A stretch of DNA of 64,000 bases from Pagrus major (GCF_040436345.1 NC_133230.1:5787297-5851296); one strand, 5' to 3'; shown: positions 1-14,800, numbered from the stretch's first letter. A program made the numbers and translations. Notes: generated by a model from the letters alone, not told the origin.

Positions 1-75
1 CTAGCCCCATAACCCTAACCCTAACCCTAACCCTAGCCCCATAACCCTAACCCTAACCCTAACCCTAACCCTAAC

Positions 76-577
76 TCCAGCCTTAAGCCAGTCTCATGAA
101 ACATTGTCCCTTTTCACTAAAATATTCACCAAAAATACAAATTCCACCGGAATCCGATGGGGACTGCTGTGTCTCGTTCAGCCAGTATAGGACCACATTT
201 GGGAGCGATTTCGAGTCAATCGGTCCAAAGACCTGGAAGCTATTGAAAAAATGGGCCGAGGTTTTCATGAAAAATGGCCACTTTTTTCTTTAAAATATTC
301 ACCAAAAATACAAATTCCACCAGAATCGGATGGGGACTGCTGTGTCTCGTTCAGCCAGTATAGGACCACATTTGGGAGCGATTTCGAGTCAATCGGTCCA
401 AAGACCTGGAAGCTATTGAAAAAATGGGCCGAGGTTTTCATGAAAAATGGCTACTTTTTTCTTTAAAATATTCACCAAAAATACAAATTCCACCGGAATC
501 CAATAAAAACTGCTGTTTCTTCTTTCCGCCAGTACCAGCGACATTTGTGGTAAATTTCGAGTCAATCGGTCAAGCGG
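76..577. repeat. Representative full core of the satellite (three 173-bp-type subrepeats)
   Basis: The shared AAAATATTC block recurs at 119, 292 and 465, which fixes the internal period at 173 bp. Subrepeats 1 and 2 are nearly identical and differ at diagnostic sites: GGAATCCGATGG against AGAATCGGATGG, and GGCCAC against GGCTAC near the 3' end. Subrepeat 3 keeps the first 30 or so bases, then diverges (AATCCAATAAAAACTGCTG), and stops after GTCAATCGGTC, where CAAGCGG joins the next telomere tract. Small open frames of 61, 65 and 71 codons lie on both strands, but nothing else suggests they are genes. Confidence 0.95.
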
Positions 578-680
578 AACCCTAACCCTAACCCTAACCC
601 TAACCCTAGCCCCATAACCCTAACCCTAACCCTAACCCTAGCCCCATAACCCTAACCCTAACCCTAACCCTAACCCTAAC
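578..680. repeat. Representative interstitial telomere tract with 14-bp variant
   Basis: This 103-bp tract is made of CCCTAA hexamers interrupted twice by the variant CCCTAGCCCCATAA. Almost every unit in the array repeats this layout, with hexamer number varying by one to four copies. Three tracts, at 19,678-19,754, 23,282-23,358 and 25,694-25,776, carry the variant only once. The joint with the preceding core is always CAAGCGG followed by AACCCTAA, so tracts and cores have been copied together rather than inserted separately. On the other strand the variant reads TTATGGGGCTAGGG, still G-rich. Confidence 0.95.
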
Positions 681-2489
681 TCCAGCCTTAAGCCAGTCTC
701 ATGAAACATTGTCCCTTTTCACTAAAATATTCACCAAAAATACAAATTCCACCGGAATCCGATGGGGACTGCTGTGTCTCGTTCAGCCAGTATAGGACCA
801 CATTTGGGAGCGATTTCGAGTCAATCGGTCCAAAGACCTGGAAGCTATTGAAAAAATGGGCCGAGGTTTTCATGAAAAATGGCCACTTTTTTCTTTAAAA
901 TATTCACCAAAAATACAAATTCCACCGGAATCGGATGGGGACTGCTGTGTCTTGTTCAGCCAGTATAGGACCACATTTGGGAGCGATTTCGAGTCAATCG
1001 GTCCAAAGACCTGGAAGCTATTGAAAAAATGGGCCGAGGTTTTCATGAAAAATGGCTACTTTTTTCTTTAAAATATTCACCAAAAATACAAATTCCACCG
1101 GAATCCAATAAAAACTGCTGTTTCTTCTTTCCGCCAGTACCAGCGACATTTGTGGTAAATTTCGAGTCAATCAGTCAAGCGGAACCCTAACCCTAACCCT
1201 AACCCTAACCCTAGCCCCATAACCCTAACCCTAACCCTAACCCTAGCCCCATAACCCTAACCCTAACCCTAACCCTAACCCTAACCCTAACTCCAGCCTT
1301 AAGCCAGTCTCATGAAACATTGTCCCTTTTCACTAAAATATTCACCAAAAATACAAATTCCACCGGAATCCGATGGGGACTGCTGTGTCTCGTTCAGCCA
1401 GTATAGGACCACATTTGGGAGCGATTTCGAGTCAATCGGTCCAAAGACCTGGAAGCTATTGAAAAAATGGGCCGAGGTTTTCATGAAAAATGGCCACTTT
1501 TTTCTTTAAAATATTCACCAAAAATACAAATTCCACCAGAATCGGATGGGGACTGCTGTGTCTCGTTCAGCCAGTATAGGACCACATTTGGGAGCGATTT
1601 CGAGTCAATCGGTCCAAAGACCTGGAAGCTATTGAAAAAATGGGCCGAGGTTTTCATGAAAAATGGCTACTTTTTTCTTTAAAATATTCACCAAAAATAC
1701 AAATTCCACCGGAATCCAATAAAAACTGCTGTTTCTTCTTTCCGCCAGTACCAGCGACATTTGTGGTAAATTTCGAGTCAATCGGTCAAGCGGAACCCTA
1801 ACCCTAACCCTAACCCTAACCCTAGCCCCATAACCCTAACCCTAACCCTAGCCCCATAACCCTAACCCTAACCCTAACCCTAACTCCAGCCTTAAGCCAG
1901 TCTCATGAAACATTGTCCCTTTTCACTAAAATATTCACCAAAAATACAAATTCCACCGGAATCCGATGGGGACTGCTGTGTCTCGTTCAGCCAGTATAGG
2001 ACCACATTTGGGAGCGATTTCGAGTCAATCGGTCCAAAGACCTGGAAGCTATTGAAAAAATGGGCCGAGGTTTTCATGAAAAATGGCCACTTTTTTCTTT
2101 AAAATATTCACCAAAAAGACAAATTCCACCAGAATCGGATGGGGACTGCTGTGTCTCGTTCAGCCAGTATAGGACCACATTTGGGAGCGATTTCGAGTCA
2201 ATCGGTCCAAAGACCTGGAAGCTATTGAAAAAATGGGCCGAGGTTTTCATGAAAAATGGCTACTTTTTTCTTTAAAATATTCACCAAAAATACAAATTCC
2301 ACCCGAATCCAATAAAAACTGCTGTTTCTTCTTTCCGCCAGTACCAGCGACATTTGTGGTAAATTTCGAGTCAATCGGTCAAGCGGAACCCTAACCCTAA
2401 CCCTAACCCTAGCCCCATAACCCTAACCCTAACCCTAACCCTAGCCCCATAACCCTAACCCTAACCCTAACCCTAACCCTAACCCTAAC

Positions 2490-2818
2490 TCCAGCCTTAA
2501 GCCAGTCTCATGAAACATTGTCCCTTTTCACTAAAATATTCACCAAAAATACAAATTCCACCAGAATCGGATGGGGACTGCTGTGTCTCGTTCAGCCAGT
2601 ATAGGACCACATTTGGGAGCGATTTCGAGTCAATCGGTCCAAAGACCTGGAAGCTATTGAAAAAATGGGCCGAGGTTTTCATGAAAAATGGCTACTTTTT
2701 TCTTTAAAATATTCACCAAAAATACAAATTCCACCGGAATCCAATAAAAACTGCTGTTTCTTCTTTCCGCCAGTACCAGCGACATTTGTGGTAAATTTCG
2801 AGTCAATCGGTCAAGCGG
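2490..2818. repeat. Two-subrepeat (short) satellite core, type A
   Basis: This core is 329 bp, exactly 173 bp shorter than the full 502 bp. The leader is joined directly to a subrepeat 2 type sequence (AGAATCGG at its start, GGCTAC at its end), so the loss joined the start of subrepeat 1 to subrepeat 2. The same type occurs at 3,515-3,843, 12,831-13,159 and 15,707-16,035. Two other short cores differ in their joint: 10,584-10,912 starts as subrepeat 1 and ends as subrepeat 2, and 25,777-26,105 keeps subrepeat 1 whole and joins it to subrepeat 3. Confidence 0.93.
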
Positions 2819-5800
2819 AACCCTAACCCTAACCCTAACCCTAACCCTAGCCCCATAACCCTAACCCTAACCCTAGCCCCATAACCCTAACCCTAACCCT
2901 AACCCTAACTCCAGCCTTAAGCCAGTCTCATGAAACATTGTCCCTTTTCACTAAAATATTCACCAAAAATACAAATTCCACCGGAATCCGATGGGGACTG
3001 CTGTGTCTCGTTCAGCCAGTATAGGACCACATTTGGGAGCGATTTCGAGTCAATCGGTCCAAAGACCTGGAAGCTATTGAAAAAATGGGCCGAGGTTTTC
3101 ATGAAAAATGGCCACTTTTTTCTTTAAAATATTCACCAAAAAGACAAATTCCACCAGAATCGGATGGGGACTGCTGTGTCTCGTTCAGCCAGTATAGGAC
3201 CACATTTGGGAGCGATTTCGAGTCAATCGGTCCAAAGACCTGGAAGCTATTGAAAAAATGGGCCGAGGTTTTCATGAAAAATGGCTACTTTTTTCTTTAA
3301 AATATTCACCAAAAATACAAATTCCACCCGAATCCAATAAAAACTGCTGTTTCTTCTTTCCGCCAGTACCAGCGACATTTGTGGTAAATTTCGAGTCAAT
3401 CGGTCAAGCGGAACCCTAACCCTAACCCTAACCCTAGCCCCATAACCCTAACCCTAACCCTAACCCTAGCCCCATAACCCTAACCCTAACCCTAACCCTA
3501 ACCCTAACCCTAACTCCAGCCTTAAGCCAGTCTCATGAAACATTGTCCCTTTTCACTAAAATATTCACCAAAAATACAAATTCCACCAGAATCGGATGGG
3601 GACTGCTGTGTCTCGTTCAGCCAGTATAGGACCACATTTGGGAGCGATTTCGAGTCAATCGGTCCAAAGACCTGGAAGCTATTGAAAAAATGGGCCGAGG
3701 TTTTCATGAAAAATGGCTACTTTTTTCTTTAAAATATTCACCAAAAATACAAATTCCACCGGAATCCAATAAAAACTGCTGTTTCTTCTTTCCGCCAGTA
3801 CCAGCGACATTTGTGGTAAATTTCGAGTCAATCGGTCAAGCGGAACCCTAACCCTAACCCTAACCCTAACCCTAGCCCCATAACCCTAACCCTAACCCTA
3901 ACCCTAGCCCCATAACCCTAACCCTAACCCTAACCCTAACCCTAACTCCAGCCTTAAGCCAGTCTCATGAAACATTGTCCCTTTTCACTAAAATATTCAC
4001 CAAAAATACAAATTCCACCGGAATCCGATGGGGACTGCTGTGTCTCGTTCAGCCAGTATAGGACCACATTTGGGAGCGATTTCGAGTCAATCGGTCCAAA
4101 GACCTGGAAGCTATTGAAAAAATGGGCCGAGGTTTTCATGAAAAATGGCCACTTTTTTCTTTAAAATATTCACCAAAAATACAAATTCCACCAGAATCGG
4201 ATGGGGACTGCTGTGTCTCGTTCAGCCAGTATAGGACCACATTTGGGAGCGATTTCGAGTCAATCGGTCCAAAGACCTGGAAGCTATTGAAAAAATGGGC
4301 CGAGGTTTTCATGAAAAATGGCTACTTTTTTCTTTAAAATATTCACCAAAAATACAAATTCCACCGGAATCCAATAAAAACTGCTGTTTCTTCTTTCCGC
4401 CAGTACCAGCGACATTTGTGGTAAATTTCGAGTCAATCGGTCAAGCGGAACCCTAACCCTAACCCTAACCCTAACCCTAGCCCCATAACCCTAACCCTAA
4501 CCCTAGCCCCATAACCCTAACCCTAACCCTAACCCTAACTCCAGCCTTAAGCCAGTCTCATGAAACATTGTCCCTTTTCACTAAAATATTCACCAAAAAT
4601 ACAAATTCCACCGGAATCCGATGGGGACTGCTGTGTCTCGTTCAGCCAGTATAGGACCACATTTGGGAGCGATTTCGAGTCAATCGGTCCAAAGACCTGG
4701 AAGCTATTGAAAAAATGGGCCGAGGTTTTCATGAAAAATGGCCACTTTTTTCTTTAAAATATTCACCAAAAAGACAAATTCCACCAGAATCGGATGGGGA
4801 CTGCTGTGTCTCGTTCAGCCAGTATAGGACCACATTTGGGAGCGATTTCGAGTCAATCGGTCCAAAGACCTGGAAGCTATTGAAAAAATGGGCCGAGGTT
4901 TTCATGAAAAATGGCTACTTTTTTCTTTAAAATATTCACCAAAAATACAAATTCCACCCGAATCCAATAAAAACTGCTGTTTCTTCTTTCCGCCAGTACC
5001 AGCGACATTTGTGGCAAATTTCGAGTCAATCGGTCAAGCGGAACCCTAACCCTAACCCTAACCCTAGCCCCATAACCCTAACCCTAACCCTAACCCTAGC
5101 CCCATAACCCTAACCCTAACCCTAACCCTAACCCTAACCCTAACCCTAACTCCAGCCTTAAGCCAGTCTCATGAAACATTGTCCCTTTTCACTAAAATAT
5201 TCACCAAAAATACAAATTCCACCGGAATCCGATGGGGACTGCTGTGTCTCGTTCAGCCAGTATAGGACCACATTTGGGAGCGATTTCGAGTCAATCGGTC
5301 CAAAGACCTGGAAGCTATTGAAAAAATGGGCCGAGGTTTTCATGAAAAATGGCCACTTTTTTCTTTAAAATATTCACCAAAAATACAAATTCCACCAGAA
5401 TCGGATGGGGACTGCTGTGTCTCGTTCAGCCAGTATAGGACCACATTTGGGAGCGATTTCGAGTCAATCGGTCCAAAGACCTGGAAGCTATTGAAAAAAT
5501 GGGCCGAGGTTTTCATGAAAAATGGCTACTTTTTTCTTTAAAATATTCACCAAAAATACAAATTCCACCGGAATCCAATAAAAACTGCTGTTTCTTCTTT
5601 CCGCCAGTACCAGCGACATTTGTGGTAAATTTCGAGTCAATCGGTCAAGCGGAACCCTAACCCTAACCCTAACCCTAACCCTAGCCCCATAACCCTAACC
5701 CTAACCCTAACCCTAGCCCCATAACCCTAACCCTAACCCTAACCCTAACCCTAACTCCAGCCTTAAGCCAGTCTCATGAAACATTGTCCCTTTTCACTAA

Positions 5801-8800
5801 AATATTCACCAAAAATACAAATTCCACCGGAATCCGATGGGGACTGCTGTGTCTCGTTCAGCCAGTATAGGACCACATTTGGGAGCGATTTCGAGTCAAT
5901 CGGTCCAAAGACCTGGAAGCTATTGAAAAAATGGGCCGAGGTTTTCATGAAAAATGGCCACTTTTTTCTTTAAAATATTCACCAAAAATACAAATTCCAC
6001 CGGAATCGGATGGGGACTGCTGTGTCTTGTTCAGCCAGTATAGGACCACATTTGGGAGCGATTTCGAGTCAATCGGTCCAAAGACCTGGAAGCTATTGAA
6101 AAAATGGGCCGAGGTTTTCATGAAAAATGGCTACTTTTTTCTTTAAAATATTCACCAAAAATACAAATTCCACCGGAATCCAATAAAAACTGCTGTTTCT
6201 TCTTTCCGCCAGTACCAGCGACATTTGTGGTAAATTTCGAGTCAATCAGTCAAGCGGAACCCTAACCCTAACCCTAACCCTAACCCTAGCCCCATAACCC
6301 TAACCCTAACCCTAACCCTAGCCCCATAACCCTAACCCTAACCCTAACCCTAACCCTAACCCTAACTCCAGCCTTAAGCCAGTCTCATGAAACATTGTCC
6401 CTTTTCACTAAAATATTCACCAAAAATACAAATTCCACCGGAATCCGATGGGGACTGCTGTGTCTCGTTCAGCCAGTATAGGACCACATTTGGGAGCGAT
6501 TTCGAGTCAATCGGTCCAAAGACCTGGAAGCTATTGAAAAAATGGGCCGAGGTTTTCATGAAAAATGGCCACTTTTTTCTTTAAAATATTCACCAAAAAT
6601 ACAAATTCCACCAGAATCGGATGGGGACTGCTGTGTCTCGTTCAGCCAGTATAGGACCACATTTGGGAGCGATTTCGAGTCAATCGGTCCAAAGACCTGG
6701 AAGCTATTGAAAAAATGGGCCGAGGTTTTCATGAAAAATGGCTACTTTTTTCTTTAAAATATTCACCAAAAATACAAATTCCACCGGAATCCAATAAAAA
6801 CTGCTGTTTCTTCTTTCCGCCAGTACCAGCGACATTTGTGGTAAATTTCGAGTCAATCGGTCAAGCGGAACCCTAACCCTAACCCTAACCCTAACCCTAG
6901 CCCCATAACCCTAACCCTAACCCTAGCCCCATAACCCTAACCCTAACCCTAACCCTAACTCCAGCCTTAAGCCAGTCTCATGAAACATTGTCCCTTTTCA
7001 CTAAAATATTCACCAAAAATACAAATTCCACCGGAATCCGATGGGGACTGCTGTGTCTCGTTCAGCCAGTATAGGACCACATTTGGGAGCGATTTCGAGT
7101 CAATCGGTCCAAAGACCTGGAAGCTATTGAAAAAATGGGCCGAGGTTTTCATGAAAAATGGCCACTTTTTTCTTTAAAATATTCACCAAAAAGACAAATT
7201 CCACCAGAATCGGATGGGGACTGCTGTGTCTCGTTCAGCCAGTATAGGACCACATTTGGGAGCGATTTCGAGTCAATCGGTCCAAAGACCTGGAAGCTAT
7301 TGAAAAAATGGGCCGAGGTTTTCATGAAAAATGGCTACTTTTTTCTTTAAAATATTCACCAAAAATACAAATTCCACCCGAATCCAATAAAAACTGCTGT
7401 TTCTTCTTTCCGCCAGTACCAGCGACATTTGTGGTAAATTTCGAGTCAATCGGTCAAGCGGAACCCTAACCCTAACCCTAACCCTAACCCTAGCCCCATA
7501 ACCCTAACCCTAACCCTAACCCTAGCCCCATAACCCTAACCCTAACCCTAACCCTAACCCTAACCCTAACTCCAGCCTTAAGCCAGTCTCATGAAACATT
7601 GTCCCTTTTCACTAAAATATTCACCAAAAATACAAATTCCACCGGAATCCGATGGGGACTGCTGTGTCTCGTTCAGCCAGTATAGGACCACATTTGGGAG
7701 CGATTTCGAGTCAATCGGTCCAAAGACCTGGAAGCTATTGAAAAAATGGGCCGAGGTTTTCATGAAAAATGGCCACTTTTTTCTTTAAAATATTCACCAA
7801 AAATACAAATTCCACCAGAATCGGATGGGGACTGCTGTGTCTCGTTCAGCCAGTATAGGACCACATTTGGGAGCGATTTCGAGTCAATCGGTCCAAAGAC
7901 CTGGAAGCTATTGAAAAAATGGGCCGAGGTTTTCATGAAAAATGGCTACTTTTTTCTTTAAAATATTCACCAAAAATACAAATTCCACCGGAATCCAATA
8001 AAAACTGCTGTTTCTTCTTTCCGCCAGTACCAGCGACATTTGTGGTAAATTTCGAGTCAATCGGTCAAGCGGAACCCTAACCCTAACCCTAACCCTAACC
8101 CTAGCCCCATAACCCTAACCCTAACCCTAGCCCCATAACCCTAACCCTAACCCTAACCCTAACTCCAGCCTTAAGCCAGTCTCATGAAACATTGTCCCTT
8201 TTCACTAAAATATTCACCAAAAATACAAATTCCACCGGAATCCGATGGGGACTGCTGTGTCTCGTTCAGCCAGTATAGGACCACATTTGGGAGCGATTTC
8301 GAGTCAATCGGTCCAAAGACCTGGAAGCTATTGAAAAAATGGGCCGAGGTTTTCATGAAAAATGGCCACTTTTTTCTTTAAAATATTCACCAAAAAGACA
8401 AATTCCACCAGAATCGGATGGGGACTGCTGTGTCTCGTTCAGCCAGTATAGGACCACATTTGGGAGCGATTTCGAGTCAATCGGTCCAAAGACCTGGAAG
8501 CTATTGAAAAAATGGGCCGAGGTTTTCATGAAAAATGGCTACTTTTTTCTTTAAAATATTCACCAAAAATACAAATTCCACCCGAATCCAATAAAAACTG
8601 CTGTTTCTTCTTTCCGCCAGTACCAGCGACATTTGTGGTAAATTTCGAGTCAATCGGTCAAGCGGAACCCTAACCCTAACCCTAACCCTAACCCTAGCCC
8701 CATAACCCTAACCCTAACCCTAACCCTAGCCCCATAACCCTAACCCTAACCCTAACCCTAACCCTAACCCTAACTCCAGCCTTAAGCCAGTCTCATGAAA

Positions 8801-11800
8801 CATTGTCCCTTTTCACTAAAATATTCACCAAAAATACAAATTCCACCGGAATCCGATGGGGACTGCTGTGTCTCGTTCAGCCAGTATAGGACCACATTTG
8901 GGAGCGATTTCGAGTCAATCGGTCCAAAGACCTGGAAGCTATTGAAAAAATGGGCCGAGGTTTTCATGAAAAATGGCCACTTTTTTCTTTAAAATATTCA
9001 CCAAAAATACAAATTCCACCAGAATCGGATGGGGACTGCTGTGTCTCGTTCAGCCAGTATAGGACCACATTTGGGAGCGATTTCGAGTCAATCGGTCCAA
9101 AGACCTGGAAGCTATTGAAAAAATGGGCCGAGGTTTTCATGAAAAATGGCTACTTTTTTCTTTAAAATATTCACCAAAAATACAAATTCCACCGGAATCC
9201 AATAAAAACTGCTGTTTCTTCTTTCCGCCAGTACCAGCGACATTTGTGGTAAATTTCGAGTCAATCGGTCAAGCGGAACCCTAACCCTAACCCTAACCCT
9301 AGCCCCATAACCCTAACCCTAACCCTAACCCTAGCCCCATAACCCTAACCCTAACCCTAACCCTAACCCTAACTCCAGCCTTAAGCCAGTCTCATGAAAC
9401 ATTGTCCCTTTTCACTAAAATATTCACCAAAAATACAAATTCCACCGGAATCCGATGGGGACTGCTGTGTCTCGTTCAGCCAGTATAGGACCACATTTGG
9501 GAGCGATTTCGAGTCAATCGGTCCAAAGACCTGGAAGCTATTGAAAAAATGGGCCGAGGTTTTCATGAAAAATGGCCACTTTTTTCTTTAAAATATTCAC
9601 CAAAAATACAAATTCCACCAGAATCGGATGGGGACTGCTGTGTCTCGTTCAGCCAGTATAGGACCACATTTGGGAGCGATTTCGAGTCAATCGGTCCAAA
9701 GACCTGGAAGCTATTGAAAAAATGGGCCGAGGTTTTCATGAAAAATGGCTACTTTTTTCTTTAAAATATTCACCAAAAATACAAATTCCACCGGAATCCA
9801 ATAAAAACTGCTGTTTCTTCTTTCCGCCAGTACCAGCGACATTTGTGGTAAATTTCGAGTCAATCGGTCAAGCGGAACCCTAACCCTAACCCTAACCCTA
9901 ACCCTAGCCCCATAACCCTAACCCTACCCCTAACCCTAGCCCCATAACCCTAACCCTAACCCTAACCCTAACCCTAACTCCAGCCTTAAGCCAGTCTCAT
10001 GAAACATTGTCCCTTTTCACTAAAATATTCACCAAAAATACAAATTCCACCGGAATCCGATGGGGACTGCTGTGTCTCGTTCAGCCAGTATAGGACCACA
10101 TTTGGGAGCGATTTCGAGTCAATTGGTCCAAAGACCTGGAAGCTATTGAAAAAATGGGCCGAGGTTTTCATGAAAAATGGCCACTTTTTTCTTTAAAATA
10201 TTCACCAAAAATACAAATTCCACCGGAATCGGATGGGGACTGCTGTGTCTCGTTCAGCCAGTATAGGACCACATTTGGGAGCGATTTCGAGTCAATCGGT
10301 CCAAAGACCTGGAAGCTATTGAAAAAATGGGCCGAGGTTTTCATGAAAAATGGCTACTTTTTTCTTTAAAATATTCACCAAAAATACAAATTCCACCGGA
10401 ATCCAATAAAAACTGCTGTTTCTTCTTTCCGCCAGTACCAGCGACATTTGTGGTAAATTTCGAGTCAATCGGTCAAGCGGAACCCTAACCCTAACCCTAA
10501 CCCTAACCCTAGCCCCATAACCCTAACCCTAACCCTAACCCTAGCCCCATAACCCTAACCCTAACCCTAACCCTAACCCTAACTCCAGCCTTAAGCCAGT
10601 CTCATGAAACATTGTCCCTTTTCACTAAAATATTCACCAAAAATACAAATTCCACCGGAATCCGATGGGGACTGCTGTGTCTCGTTCAGCCAGTATAGGA
10701 CCACATTTGGGAGCGATTTCGAGTCAATCGGTCCAAAGACCTGGAAGCTATTGAAAAAATGGGCCGAGGTTTTCATGAAAAATGGCTACTTTTTTCTTTA
10801 AAATATTCACCAAAAATACAAATTCCACCGGAATCCAATAAAAACTGCTGTTTCTTCTTTCCGCCAGTACCAGCGACATTTGTGGTAAATTTGGAGTCAA
10901 TCAGTCAAGCGGAACCCTAACCCTAACCCTAACCCTAACCCTAGCCCCATAACCCTAACCCTAACCCTAACCCTAGCCCCATAACCCTAACCCTAACCCT
11001 AACCCTAACCCTAACCCTAACTCCAGCCTTAAGCCAGTCTCATGAAACATTGTCCCTTTTCACTAAAATATTCACCAAAAATACAAATTCCACCGGAATC
11101 CGATGGGGACTGCTGTGTCTCGTTCAGCCAGTATAGGACCACATTTGGGAGCGATTTCGAGTCAATCGGTCCAAAGACCTGGAAGCTATTGAAAAAATGG
11201 GCCGAGGTTTTCATGAAAAATGGCCACTTTTTTCTTTAAAATATTCACCAAAAATACAAATTCCACCAGAATCGGATGGGGACTGCTGTGTCTCGTTCAG
11301 CCAGTATAGGACCACATTTGGGAGCGATTTCGAGTCAATCGGTCCAAAGACCTGGAAGCTATTGAAAAAATGGGCCGAGGTTTTCATGAAAAATGGCTAC
11401 TTTTTTCTTTAAAATATTCACCAAAAATACAAATTCCACCGGAATCCAATAAAAACTGCTGTTTCTTCTTTCCGCCAGTACCAGCGACATTTGTGGTAAA
11501 TTTCGAGTCAATCGGTCAAGCGGAACCCTAACCCTAACCCTAACCCTAACCCTAGCCCCATAACCCTAACCCTAACCCTAGCCCCATAACCCTAACCCTA
11601 ACCCTAACCCTAACTCCAGCCTTAAGCCAGTCTCATGAAACATTGTCCCTTTTCACTAAAATATTCACCAAAAATACAAATTCCACAGGAATCCGATGGG
11701 GACTGCTGTGTCTCGTTCAGCCAGTATAGGACCACATTTGGGAGCGATTTCGAGTCAATCGGTCCAAAGACCTGGAAGCTATTGAAAAAATGGGCCGAGG

Positions 11801-14800
11801 TTTTCATGAAAAATGGCCACTTTTTTCTTTAAAATATTCACCAAAAAGACAAATTCCACCAGAATCGGATGGGGACTGCTGTGTCTCGTTCAGCCAGTAT
11901 AGGACCACATTTGGGAGCGATTTCGAGTCAATCGGTCCAAAGACCTGGAAGCTATTGAAAAAATGGGCCGAGGTTTTCATGAAAAATGGCTACTTTTTTC
12001 TTTAAAATATTCACCAAAAATACAAATTCCACCCGAATCCAATAAAAACTGCTGTTTCTTCTTTCCGCCAGTACCAGCGACATTTGTGGTAAATTTCGAG
12101 TCAATCGGTCAAGCGGAACCCTAACCCTAACCCTAACCCTAACCCTAGCCCCATAACCCTAACCCTAACCCTAACCCTAGCCCCATAACCCTAACCCTAA
12201 CCCTAACCCTAACTCCAGCCTTAAGCCAGTCTCATGAAACATTGTCCCTTTTCACTAAAATATTCACCAAAAATACAAATTCCACCGGAATCCGATGGGG
12301 ACTGCTGTGTCTCGTTCAGCCAGTATAGGACCACATTTGGGAGCGATTTCGAGTCAATCGGTCCAAAGACCTGGAAGCTATTGAAAAAATGGGCCGAGGT
12401 TTTCATGAAAAATGGCCACTTTTTTCTTTAAAATATTCACCAAAAATACAAATTCCACCAGAATCGGATGGGGACTGCTGTGTCTCGTTCAGCCAGTATA
12501 GGACCACATTTGGGAGCGATTTCGAGTCAATCGGTCCAAAGACCTGGAAGCTATTGAAAAAATGGGCCGAGGTTTTCATGAAAAATGGCTACTTTTTTCT
12601 TTAAAATATTCACCAAAAATACAAATTCCACCGGAATCCAATAAAAACTGCTGTTTCTTCTTTCCGCCAGTACCAGCGACATTTGTGGTAAATTTCGAGT
12701 CAATCGGTCAAGCGGAACCCTAACCCTAACCCTAACCCTAACCCTAGCCCCATAACCCTAACCCTAACCCTAACCCTAGCCCCATAACCCTAACCCTAAC
12801 CCTAACCCTAACCCTAACCCTAACCCTAACTCCAGCCTTAAGCCAGTCTCATGAAACATTGTCCCTTTTCACTAAAATATTCACCAAAAATACAAATTCC
12901 ACCAGAATCGGATGGGGACTGCTGTGTCTCGTTCAGCCAGTATAGGACCACATTTGGGAGCGATTTCGAGTCAATCGGTCCAAAGACCTGGAAGCTATTG
13001 AAAAAATGGGCCGAGGTTTTCATGAAAAATGGCTACTTTTTTCTTTAAAATATTCACCAAAAATACAAATTCCACCCGAATCCAATAAAAACTGCTGTTT
13101 CTTCTTTCCGCCAGTACCAGCGACATTTGTGGTAAATTTCGAGTCAATCGGTCAAGCGGAACCCTAACCCTAACCCTAACCCTAACCCTAGCCCCATAAC
13201 CCTAACCCTAACCCTAACCCTAGCCCCATAACCCTAACCCTAACCCTAACCCTAACCCTAACCCTAACCCTAACTCCAGCCTTAAGCCAGTCTCATGAAA
13301 CATTGTCCCTTTTCACTAAAATATTCACCAAAAATACAAATTCCACCGGAATCCGATGGGGACTGCTGTGTCTCGTTCAGCCAGTATAGGACCACATTTG
13401 GGAGCGATTTCGAGTCAATCGGTCCAAAGACCTGGAAGCTATTGAAAAAATGGGCCGAGGTTTTCATGAAAAATGGCCACTTTTTTCTTTAAAATATTCA
13501 CCAAAAATACAAATTCCACCAGAATCGGATGGGGACTGCTGTGTCTCGTTCAGCCAGTATAGGACCACATTTGGGAGCGATTTCGAGTCAATCGGTCCAA
13601 AGACCTGGAAGCTATTGAAAAAATGGGCCGAGGTTTTCATGAAAAATGGCTACTTTTTTCTTTAAAATATTCACCAAAAATACAAATTCCACCGGAATCC
13701 AATAAAAACTGCTGTTTCTTCTTTCCGCCAGTACCAGCGACATTTGTGGTAAATTTCGAGTCAATCGGTCAAGCGGAACCCTAACCCTAACCCTAACCCT
13801 AACCCTAGCCCCATAACCCTAACCCTAACCCTAACCCTAGCCCCATAACCCTAACCCTAACCCTAACCCTAACCCTAACTCCAGCCTTAAGCCAGTCTCA
13901 TGAAACATTGTCCCTTTTCACTAAAATATTCACCAAAAATACAAATTCCACCGGAATCCGATGGGGACTGCTGTGTCTCGTTCAGCCAGTATAGGACCAC
14001 ATTTGGGAGCGATTTCGAGTCAATCGGTCCAAAGACCTGGAAGCTATTGAAAAAATGGGCCGAGGTTTTCATGAAAAATGGCCACTTTTTTCTTTAAAAT
14101 ATTCACCAAAAATACAAATTCCACCGGAATCGGATGGGGACTGCTGTGTCTCGTTCAGCCAGTATAGGACCACATTTGGGAGCGATTTCGAGTCAATCGG
14201 TCCAAAGACCTGGAAGCTATTGAAAAAATGGGCCGAGGTTTTCATGAAAAATGGCTACTTTTTTCTTTAAAATATTCACCAAAAATACAAATTCCACCGG
14301 AATCCAATAAAAACTGCTGTTTCTTCTTTCCGCCAGTACCAGCGACATTTGTGGTAAATTTCGAGTCAATCAGTCAAGCGGAACCCTAACCCTAACCCTA
14401 ACCCTAACCCTAGCCCCATAACCCTAACCCTAACCCTAACCCTAGCCCCATAACCCTAACCCTAACCCTAACCCTAACCCTAACCCTAACTCCAGCCTTA
14501 AGCCAGTCTCATGAAACATTGTCCCTTTTCACTAAAATATTCACCAAAAATACAAATTCCACCGGAATCCGATGGGGACTGCTGTGTCTCGTTCAGCCAG
14601 TATAGGACCACATTTGGGAGCGATTTCGAGTCAATCGGTCCAAAGACCTGGAAGCTATTGAAAAAATGGGCCGAGGTTTTCATGAAAAATGGCCACTTTT
14701 TTCTTTAAAATATTCACCAAAAATACAAATTCCACCAGAATCGGATGGGGACTGCTGTGTCTCGTTCAGCCAGTATAGGACCACATTTGGGAGCGATTTC

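Noticed and set aside
1-75. True chromosome terminus at position 1
   Set aside because: The tract at position 1 has the same variant-containing layout as internal tracts and begins in mid-variant, so it need not be the end of the chromosome.
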